In this document: piece by piece, positions 5,863-10,956 of the stretch
Layout: each line of letters starts with the position of its first letter
Position numbering within the stretch: the stretch's first letter is position 1
DNA from: Propionibacteriaceae bacterium
GTDB lineage: Bacteria > Actinomycetota > Actinomycetes > Propionibacteriales > Propionibacteriaceae
NCBI GenBank assembly: GCA_031287505.1
Contig: JAITSW010000036.1
Coordinates: 1-10,956 of the forward strand
Length of the DNA stretch: 10,956 nt
Direction: 5' to 3'
Position numbers and translations under genes: made by a program
The notes under the pieces: generated by a model
What the model was told of the DNA's origin: nothing
What the model saw: the letters and a program-made list of their open reading frames with translations, nothing else
Databases searched by the model: none

Positions 5863-7200
5863 TTACTTGACCTGCCAGGTTCCGTTGCGGGCAGAGCCTT
5901 GCCGTTCGACCAAGCCCAAGGCCTTGAGTTTGGCGATGTTGACCTCCACCTGGCGCTTAGTGGTCCCAACCCGCTCCGAGATGACTTGCGTCGTGATGCG
6001 TGGATCAGCCGACATCAACCTCAAGATATTCACTTGGCTCGCGTTGAGCCGGACATCACCGATGTCTTCACCGAAGCGATCACCGAAGTCGACTTCGGTG
6101 ATCGGCGTGGTGAACCGGACCCTGATCTCTGTCCCGGTAGCAACAAACTCAGGCGCGGGATGGCCACCTGCCTTGCAGGCCTCCTCAATCTTCTCGATGC
6201 CCCGCCCCCAGGTCTCTATCTGTCCGGAGCGGAAGAAGGCGTTGGCGATGTTGGGGTTGTGGGGCATGGAACTGTGCCTGGCCAGCAGGTCAGCTACCGT
6301 CCAGTGCTCGGGCAGTTGTCCGACGTTGTAGATGATCACTTCGTCAGGGAACACCTTGATCTGGATCGGGACGCCCGTACCGTAGTCACGGTGGACGATG
6401 GCGTTGAGCACGGCTTCCCGGCACGCGGCAATCGGCACCGGGAACGTCTCAATGCGCTGGAGTCTGTCGTAACTGATCAGGCCCTTGAAGTACTTCGAGT
6501 AGAGGATGTCGACAACCTTGTCGGCCATCGTGATCAGCGAGCCATGCACCTCGTCCATGTACATCAGATCGGCACCAGTCTCGAAGTAGCCGATCTTCAC
6601 GTATGCGCCAATCACGTATTGCTCAGGTTGCTCGTGGAACAACAGCACAGCCGCCCGCTTCAGATAGTCGCCGTCCGTGAGCCGCAGACTACGTAGCAAC
6701 TCCGCATCGCTGACCGCCACGTCTGCCTCGGTCAGCCGCAGGCTGGACATCGCCCTTCGCCGGAACTCCCGAAACGCAACCATGTCGAGGTCTTCAACGC
6801 GGACCTGAGGCACGGGCACACCGTCCCACGTCCGCCCTTGCTTCTTCAGGATGAACTCGTCCAGAGCGTTACCAGTCAACTCCCTGTTCGTCGCACCAGA
6901 GCGGTAGTAGTACTTGCCGTGATAGCTGATCGGATACGGGTACGCCTCAACGGTGATGACCAGGTACTCCAGGCCGCCCTCCTCGCGCAGGTCGACGTCA
7001 GCCATGATGGCCATCGAACTGTTGATCTTGTTGGGGATGTCTTCAAGGAGCCTCTTCGAGTCGGTGAGACCGACGACAGCACCACGGTCGTCCTTGCCGA
7101 TTTCAAGCACGCCGCCCTGCGCGTTGGCGAACCCGCACACCCACTTGAGGTACTCGTCGCGCCATGACGACTTCCACTCGACCGTTTGCTTCTCAGGCAC
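5863..7200 (-). CDS. AlbA_2 (Schlafen-like) / HATPase-type DNA-binding regulator
   Basis: Putative DNA-binding, ATP-binding regulator of the type often misannotated as RecG-related helicase; its biological role is unknown. The 445 residues divide into three parts. The first is an AlbA_2 domain (about 5-120: EWKSSWRDEYLKWVCGFANA, GGVLEIGKDDRGAVVGL, YYRSGATNREL). The second is a HATPase_c_4-like part (about 255-362: REAVLNAIVHRDY, VIIYNVGQLP, HNPNIANAFFRSGQIETWGRGIEKI). The third is a C-terminal winged helix (about 385-445: NASQVNILRLM...TTKRQVEVNIAKLKALGLVERQG). The start is GTG at 7200 with AGGAGG 5 nt upstream. Length and domains look complete. Upstream on the same strand lies an integrase remnant, so the gene is accessory cargo, either a phage/element regulator or a defence or toxin-control gene. 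A 28-bp perfect palindrome (6077-6104) lies in the linker codons before the winged helix. Confidence 0.85.
   Translation of the reverse strand: MPEKQTVEWKSSWRDEYLKWVCGFANAQGGVLEIGKDDRGAVVGLTDSKRLLEDIPNKINSSMAIMADVDLREEGGLEYLVITVEAYPYPISYHGKYYYRSGATNRELTGNALDEFILKKQGRTWDGVPVPQVRVEDLDMVAFREFRRRAMSSLRLTEADVAVSDAELLRSLRLTDGDYLKRAAVLLFHEQPEQYVIGAYVKIGYFETGADLMYMDEVHGSLITMADKVVDILYSKYFKGLISYDRLQRIETFPVPIAACREAVLNAIVHRDYGTGVPIQIKVFPDEVIIYNVGQLPEHWTVADLLARHSSMPHNPNIANAFFRSGQIETWGRGIEKIEEACKAGGHPAPEFVATGTEIRVRFTTPITEVDFGDRFGEDIGDVRLNASQVNILRLMSADPRITTQVISERVGTTKRQVEVNIAKLKALGLVERQGSARNGTWQVK
6077..6104. repeat. 28-bp perfect palindrome inside the regulator gene
   Basis: CGATCACCGAAGTC (6077-6090) is followed directly by its exact reverse complement (6091-6104), centred on GTCGAC. 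It encodes part of the linker PITEVDFGDRF between the ATPase-like part and the winged helix. It has the size and symmetry of an operator or a cruciform, but may only reflect repeated Gly-Asp/Thr-Glu codons. Confidence 0.8.
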
Positions 7201-7277
7201 CGCGGCCTCCTGTCGTCATGGTTCCGATCACGAGAACAATCCTACGGGCTGGGTCTGACAATTCTGGGAGTCGCAAC

Positions 7278-7487
7278 TCACGCCTCCTTGCTCTCGTCGA
7301 TGGTCTCGGAGAGCCTGTCGTAGACGCAGGTCGGGTGTTCATCGGCGACTTCCTGGTAACGCATGGCCATCGTGGCGGTGGTGTGGCCTGCGATGACCTG
7401 AAGTTCGCGGACGGTCGCGCCGGACAGCGCCAGGTAAGTGAGGTTAATCTTGCGTAGATCGTGGAAGTGGAGATCCTCGATTCCGGA
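7278..7487 (-). pseudogene. Tyrosine recombinase (phage integrase) C-terminal remnant
   Basis: The minus-strand frame encodes about 69 residues containing the end of an integrase catalytic domain: LHFHDLRKINL (box II HxLR with the second catalytic Arg), ATVRELQVIAGHTTATMAMRYQEVADEH (the GH motif and the nucleophile Tyr in MRYQ) and a typical acidic tail. The frame is closed by a stop at 7488-7490, directly before the homology begins, and no N-terminal or core-binding domain exists upstream, so the gene is a truncated relic. It fits the duplicated tRNA-Leu end as the trace of a tRNA-integrating element. The AlbA_2 gene begins 77 bp downstream on the same strand. Confidence 0.85.
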
Positions 7488-7518
7488 TCATCCACATAGA
7501 AAATCACGACCCAAAAAA

Positions 7519-7548
7519 GCACCAAGATATGCACCAAGAGCACCGAGA
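7519..7548. repeat. Three copies of a 9-bp repeat
   Basis: GCACCAAGA occurs at 7519-7527 and 7531-7539, followed directly by GCACCGAGA at 7540-7548. It lies in the 61-bp gap between the integrase remnant and the HTH pseudogene. It could be an iteron-like protein-binding site or a chance low-complexity run. Confidence 0.5.
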
Positions 7549-7551
7549 AGA

Positions 7552-8282
7552 TCAGAATAGCTCAACAGTCTTGGGTCGGCGTGGAACACAGATACTGGCC
7601 GTGCTTGCAGAACAGCCTTTGAGTCGCGCATACGACCAGCCATCCCTCTGCAGACAGATGATCTGGCTCCGATGCTCCGCCAGTTGCGATTGACGGCCCC
7701 GAGCACGAATCTGAACTTCACCATCAACCAGAACCTTCCGAACCGCACGACATCCCATTCTGAAACGCTTCCCGATCTCCGCAATATGCAAACCCTGTCC
7801 GTACAAGGAGATGGCCTCAGAAACTATCGCTGGCGATACCACCTTGGAATGGGGCAATGTTGGAATCCCGTTAAGCCTGGCATGTCGAAGAATTGTGTCC
7901 GTTGTAACTCCACACTCTTTTGCTAGTTCTGCCGCAGGAACATCAGCCGCATACTCGGCAAAAACCTCAGGAGTTACTCTCGAAGGTGGCGGAACAACCC
8001 GTGCTTCTTCGCATGCGCCCGAACCGTCGACTCATGAACTCCGAACTTGCCACCCACCTGAGCCGCTGTCATCCCAGAAGCATAAGTGGCCACCATTTCG
8101 TCTACTTCTGACTGGGTTAAAAAGGTTTGAGCGTTTTCAATTCGCGCAATACAAGCTCCTCTAGCGTCTGAAAATTCGACTTCAGAAGCTGCTCTCATCC
8201 ACTCTGAAGTGGGCTGTGACCAGCGGTTATACAATGCGCGAGCCTGCCGGGAAAGGTTTGAAAACGCTACCCTTGGGAGCAC
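7552..8282 (-). pseudogene. Tandem helix-turn-helix repeat protein, frameshifted
   Basis: Two abutting minus-strand frames (8282-7974 and the frame ending at 7552) join into one 243-residue product if a single base is restored in the GGG of CACGGGTTGTT (plus 7998-8000). The product is a chain of HTH units: SEVDEMVATYASGMTAAQVG with VHESTVRAHAKKHG; PEVFAEYAADVPAAELAKEC with TTDTILRHARLNG; VSPAIVSEAISLYGQGLHIA with GCRAVRKVLVDG; and a decayed fourth, QIICLQRDGWSYARLKG. Actinobacterial mobile-element proteins with two to three such resolvase-like HTH units are known. The GTG at 8282 is not a secure start: the frame runs open into the 218-bp element at 8285, so the 5' end was probably removed by that insertion. 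The C-terminus also looks degraded. If the frameshift is not a sequencing error, the gene is dead or split in two. Confidence 0.7.
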
Positions 8283-8284
8283 TA

Positions 8285-8502
8285 TGTGATGTCTCGGGAC
8301 ATAGTTGACGCTATGTCTTGGGTCATTGTTTACGTGGCTCTGACTTCGGGGTTTGTCGTTTGGTTCGCGACTAAGTGGATGATTTGCCTAGTCAAAGCGA
8401 CTTAGGTCGAGTGGCAGACTGTTTTATGGCTAAAGAAAAAGCCCTAGTCAGTGCAGGTTCGTTAGCTCACGTGAAGTGTCAACTATGTCCCCGAATCAGA
8501 CA
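8285..8502 (-). mobile_element. 218-bp non-autonomous element with IS481-like ends, copy 2 (inverted)
   Basis: Reverse complement of 5229-5446 with identical length and 3 substitutions. The near identity implies recent duplication. Unlike copy 1, it has no matching direct repeats: the left flank is TTGGGAGCACTA and the right flank is CCACCGTCACCGCCAT. One flank has therefore been lost or rearranged. With copy 1 it brackets about 2.84 kb of cargo (5447-8284). Confidence 0.85.
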
Positions 8503-8518
8503 CCACCGTCACCGCCAT

Positions 8519-8678
8519 TGTGATGTCTCGGGACATAGGAAACTGGTGAACCTGCGGTTGTGTGGGTTCATTTTGGTTTTGGGGTGTTTTTGGGTTGGTA
8601 GTCTCGGGTGGTGTCGATGGTGAGTTGTCGCAGGATTTCGCCGGTGTTGGTGTTGATGATGGTGAGGGACTGTGGTGC
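8519..8678 (-). mobile_element. IS481-type insertion sequence, truncated 3' end with transposase tail
   Basis: The terminal repeat TGTGATGTCTCGGGACATAG at 8519-8538 is the outer end, identical to the end of the 218-bp element. Read on the minus strand, the frame from about 8678 to the stop at 8568-8570 ends APQSLTIINTNTGEILRQLT and then IDTTRDYQPKNTPKPK. This is the C-terminus characteristic of IS481-family transposases (TGEILREL...DP..DYQP). The rest of the transposase and the other end are missing, so this is a relic. The inner boundary between about 8675 and 8700 is uncertain. The first 50 bp after the terminal repeat core (8531-8580) recur exactly at 10907-10956. Confidence 0.75.
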
Positions 8679-8735
8679 TATAGTCACTAGCAACGCAAAT
8701 CGATGAAAGGCGTTCAAATCCTGACAGGAGTTTCC

Positions 8736-8765
8736 ATGTTCGTTATCCCCCCCACGGAGCGTTGA
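8736..8765 (+). other. Nine-codon leader frame with a C7 tract before the secreted-protein gene
   Basis: ATG at 8736 is preceded by AGGAG with 7 nt spacing, the best ribosome site in the area, and reads MFVIPPTER before TGA at 8763-8765. That TGA overlaps the TTG start of the next gene (TTGA). The codons include a run of seven C (8747-8753). With eight C the ATG would read straight into the downstream gene (MFVIPPHGALIRKAKTVG...). It is either a coupled leader or a slipped or phase-variable start of the main gene. Confidence 0.5.
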
Positions 8766-10165
8766 TTAGGAAGGCCAAGACTGTTGGACTTGTGCTTTTT
8801 CTCGTGATCGCGATGTCGGGATCGTCGTTTGTGGTCGCGCATGCAAGCCCGTCAGTGCCAGTTGCGCCTGTTGAAATGCCGATCTTAGATACCTCTGAAG
8901 TGGAGCTTCCTTCGAGCACAGGCCTTTCGGATGATGTGGCAGCGATAGTCGATGCGGCTGGCGACTACGAGGCGGGCGATGCGGAAGCGGCGGTGGAGCT
9001 TGCGGAAGCAGCGTCCGCTGTCGATGGTGTGGAGTTGGAGCAAATCGGTGAAAAGTTGGTCGCTGAGACTGATACAGGTGAAGTTGTGATTGAAGGCGAC
9101 GGCAGTATCTCCCTTCACGCTGACGGGATGCCGGATATCGGCGTTCAGGTTCTGGGCGACGCCGAGGACGCGCAAGTAGTAGACGGGGCGCTGGTGCAAA
9201 ATGAAATAGCTCCCAGCACCGATGTGGTTACCCGGGCGACTGAAGACGGTGTGCAGATGGTAGCGATTCTTGGGGATGAGGATGCTCCGAACGAGATCGA
9301 GTTTGCTATGGAGCTTCCTGGGTCAGCACGCCTGGTCGAGCAGCTGGATGGCTCGATTGCGATTCTTGCCGATACGGAAGTTGAGACTATCGCTCCCGCT
9401 GAGGCGGAGCGTGTGCTTGCTCAGATCGTCTCAGTACTAGGGCTAGAGTACGACGGCCTCGCCGAGCTGACACCGGAACAAGAAGAGCGAATTGTTGAGA
9501 TACCGTCTCCTGAAATCACAACAGTCATCCAGTCTCAACAGATAGGGCTGATAGATATCCCGTGGGCGGTAGACGCCGACGGAGACTCAGTGGACACGCA
9601 TTATGAGATCACTGATGATGGGATTTTGCAGGTGGTCGACTTCGACAAAGACACAGCTTTCCCAGTGACTGTAGACCCGTGGTGGTCGTGGCTCGTCGCT
9701 TCCGCGCAAAGAATGTTTGCTCTTTCGAATCCTATTGGTATCAGTAATTACTCATTCGCTGTCAAACTCGGAGCTTGGGTGGCAGCCATTACTCTGGCGA
9801 CTAAAGGAAAATGCAGATACGAGCGGGATTGGCCTTTGCAGGTGTGCTGGGGAGGCAAATTGGCAATGCTGGATGGGTACGGTGGGGGAACCACCTATGG
9901 AACGACTTACTATGCCAGCAAAGATCCTCTAACTTTTTCCGGCATGAAGTCAAGCAACGGCAAGCCCACCCAAAAATACAAAGATCTCTTGCAGCATGAA
10001 TGGGTTCACACGCTGCAATGGAAGTCTCTCGGGCTAGGCATGGCTGGGGCGTATTTGGTATCTGAAGGTATCGGGCGTGGGTTGTTGACTGGAGGCAAGG
10101 CTGGGTGTGGAAATATCTTCGAGATCATGGCTGGTTTGAAGAAAGGAGGATACACGAATTGCTGA
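8762..10165 (+). CDS. Secreted acidic protein with HEWVH zinc-peptidase-like C-terminal domain
   Basis: Exported protein of 467 residues with no assigned function. A signal peptide (basic RKAK, hydrophobic core about 7-25, AHA before residue 29) leads into a long acidic region (30-260) and then IPWAVDADGDSVDTHYEI (266-283) and FPVTVDPWW (300-308). This is the prodomain/linker pattern shared by many secreted actinobacterial proteins with exchangeable C-termini. The C-terminal domain (about 310-467) has four Cys (351, 362, 449, 467), a Gly-rich stretch and QHEWVHTLQWKS with the zinc motif HEWVH (412-416). Glu435 or Glu454 (NIFEIMAGLKKGGY) could be the third ligand. The frame opens at TTG 8762, which has only a close GGAG; an ATG at 8736 would be in frame with one more C in the C7 tract. 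The next gene overlaps the stop. A toxin-like or housekeeping protease role is inference. Confidence 0.75.
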   Translation: MIRKAKTVGLVLFLVIAMSGSSFVVAHASPSVPVAPVEMPILDTSEVELPSSTGLSDDVAAIVDAAGDYEAGDAEAAVELAEAASAVDGVELEQIGEKLVAETDTGEVVIEGDGSISLHADGMPDIGVQVLGDAEDAQVVDGALVQNEIAPSTDVVTRATEDGVQMVAILGDEDAPNEIEFAMELPGSARLVEQLDGSIAILADTEVETIAPAEAERVLAQIVSVLGLEYDGLAELTPEQEERIVEIPSPEITTVIQSQQIGLIDIPWAVDADGDSVDTHYEITDDGILQVVDFDKDTAFPVTVDPWWSWLVASAQRMFALSNPIGISNYSFAVKLGAWVAAITLATKGKCRYERDWPLQVCWGGKLAMLDGYGGGTTYGTTYYASKDPLTFSGMKSSNGKPTQKYKDLLQHEWVHTLQWKSLGLGMAGAYLVSEGIGRGLLTGGKAGCGNIFEIMAGLKKGGYTNC

Positions 10166-10656
10166 AGAACGTCCGAGGGGCTTTCCTGTCTGTCGCGGTG
10201 TTTTTTTTGGTGGGTTGTTCTAGCGTTCCCCTCTTTTTCCCGTCTCGGCCTGGCTCACCGGGATATGTTACTGTCTCGGATGGCGGGTACCGCTTGAGCG
10301 TGGTTGATATCTGTCCTTCGTCGTCTTTTATGGAACGAGTGGAGGTCAAGTATTACATTGATGGCGACGATTTGAGCTATGAGGATTTTCCGACGGTGTG
10401 GAGTGCTCGTGCACTCGGGAGTCCGTCCTCGTCGGTGGGATTGTTCCAAGAGAATCCCTCTTGGGAGGTCGAACAAGCAACAACGGATCTTGATTTCAGT
10501 AAAGAAATGGTGTTCGGATGGTATGCCACCACCGGCGAACATAGTTTCAGTGGAGTGCTCACGGGCCTGACTTCGATGGATGTGTTGTCAGCGAAGGGTT
10601 TGGAGGACAAAGAGCGTTTTATCGATGAGATGTCCACACGCCCTTTTACCTGCTGA
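10159..10656 (+). CDS. Small putative lipoprotein, possible partner of the secreted peptidase-like protein
   Basis: Predicted lipoprotein of 165 residues with no recognised domain. The TTG at 10159 is preceded by AAAGGAGG (10142-10149, 9 nt spacing), a much better start than the ATG at 10105, which lies inside the upstream gene and would put a charged stretch before the signal peptide. From the TTG, a basic N-terminus and hydrophobic core run to the lipobox LVGC (Cys20). The rest contains VTVSDGGYRLSVVDIC, an acidic middle and a C-terminal FTC. The gene overlaps the peptidase-like gene by 7 bp, so the two are co-translated. A run of eight T (10201-10208) sits in the signal-peptide codons and is prone to slippage. 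An immunity or inhibitor role is only suggested by the pairing; a substrate-binding or anchoring role is equally open. Confidence 0.75.
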   Translation: MLKNVRGAFLSVAVFFLVGCSSVPLFFPSRPGSPGYVTVSDGGYRLSVVDICPSSSFMERVEVKYYIDGDDLSYEDFPTVWSARALGSPSSSVGLFQENPSWEVEQATTDLDFSKEMVFGWYATTGEHSFSGVLTGLTSMDVLSAKGLEDKERFIDEMSTRPFTC

Positions 10657-10717
10657 TAGGTGACGTCAAACTGGTTGATGCGCTTCGAGTGTCAAGGACG
10701 GTGGGCCGCTAACTCAC

Positions 10718-10914
10718 GGTTCCATATCTGACCGCCACCCATTTGGCTCAACTCGGGTACGACTCAGGTTTTCCTCACCGTGGCGGGGTGCGGGAAACGT
10801 CAGTGCCGGGGAAATCCTCGCCGAACTCACCTCGACCCGGCCAAGGACTACCAGCCACAAAAAAGCGTCAACAAACACCCGAGACACCAACGTAAACAAT
10901 GCCTCAGGACATAG
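10718..10914 (+). pseudogene. IS481-type transposase C-terminal remnant, frameshifted
   Basis: The plus-strand frame from 10718 reads DRHPFGSTRVRL and then SAGEILAELT (to 10831), followed after a one-base shift by DPAKDYQPQKSV and a stop at 10912-10914. Together these match the end of IS481-family transposases (TRV..L...TGEILRELTLDPAKDYQP), apparently with a missing base near 10831. The following sequence CGTAAACAATGCCTCAGGAC is the corresponding terminal repeat. No upstream transposase sequence was recognised, so only the tail survives. Confidence 0.6.
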
Positions 10915-10956
10915 GAAACTGGTGAACCTGCGGTTGTGTGGGTTCATTTTGGTTTT
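10907..10956 (-). mobile_element. End of another IS481-type element, continuing past the window
   Basis: The 50 bp are identical to 8531-8580. On the minus strand they hold the last codons of a transposase (stop at 10944-10946, preceded by the same Pro-Lys codons as at 8568) and its 3' untranslated end. The preceding bases GCCTCA differ from the GTCTCG of the other copy because here the end is merged tail to tail with the plus-strand remnant at 10718-10914. Confidence 0.7.

Noticed and set aside
5899..6696. 265-codon plus-strand frame
   Set aside because: Shadow of the well-supported minus-strand AlbA_2 gene.
7193..7543. 116-codon minus-strand frame over the integrase remnant
   Set aside because: The integrase homology lies in another frame; this one reads through it without meaningful sequence.
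8375..8623. 82-codon plus-strand frame across element copy 2 and the IS481 end
   Set aside because: It is a chimera of two mobile-element ends and reads antisense through the transposase tail.
8653..8684. TTGATG...TATAGT as promoter of the secreted-protein gene
   Set aside because: TATAGT is a good -10 box, but the spacer to TTGATG is 20 bp and the upstream part lies in the IS fragment; too weak to list as a feature.
10105..10158. Upstream ATG start for the lipoprotein gene
   Set aside because: It would place 18 mostly charged residues before the signal peptide and lies inside the preceding gene; TTG 10159 has an ideal ribosome site.

Overview
The window looks like a high-GC Gram-positive chromosome (Actinomycetota; the Actinomycetales are my best guess, which is inference). 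The left half holds the actinobacterial cell-envelope/Ser-Thr phosphorylation cluster, all on the minus strand in the order fhaA-fhaB-pstP-rodA-pbpA (4899 down to 1). A plus-strand tRNA-Leu(CAG) stands divergently next to fhaA, the arrangement known from Mycobacterium tuberculosis (leuT beside fhaA). The pknA/pknB kinases expected after pbpA would lie beyond the left edge. The five genes overlap or nearly touch, so they probably form one operon that couples phospho-signalling (FHA readers, PP2C phosphatase) to septal/elongation peptidoglycan synthesis (RodA glycosyltransferase, PbpA transpeptidase).

From the tRNA 3' end (5162) to about 8680 the sequence is accessory DNA. It starts with a perfect 22-bp hairpin that shares bases with the tRNA end. 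Next comes a 218-bp element with IS481-like ends (copy 1, 5229-5446) flanked by a perfect 16-bp target duplication. A hairpin-rich stretch follows, carrying a second copy of the tRNA 3' end (5585-5603). Minus-strand cargo comes next: an AlbA_2/HATPase-type DNA-binding regulator (5863-7200), a C-terminal scrap of a tyrosine integrase (7278-7487) and a frameshifted, probably 5'-truncated gene made of tandem helix-turn-helix repeats (7552-8282). A second copy of the 218-bp element (215/218 identical) lies inverted at 8285-8502, followed by the truncated end of an IS481-type insertion sequence. I read this as the relic of a tRNA-integrated element later invaded by insertion sequences and their non-autonomous derivatives.

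The right part (8736-10656) is a plus-strand gene pair. The first gene encodes a secreted acidic protein with a WAVDADG/VDP-type prodomain and a C-terminal HEWVH zinc-peptidase-like domain. The second, overlapping by 7 bp, encodes a small lipoprotein. Homopolymer tracts (C7 and T8) lie at the 5' ends of these genes. The gene pair is bracketed by IS481 remnants: one at 8519-8678, and two meeting tail to tail at about 10718-10956.

The most interesting points are the 218-bp element pair and its cargo, the secreted-peptidase/lipoprotein pair with its C7 tract and overlapping leader frame, the structured region between the duplicated tRNA ends, and a 28-bp perfect palindrome inside the AlbA_2 regulator gene.
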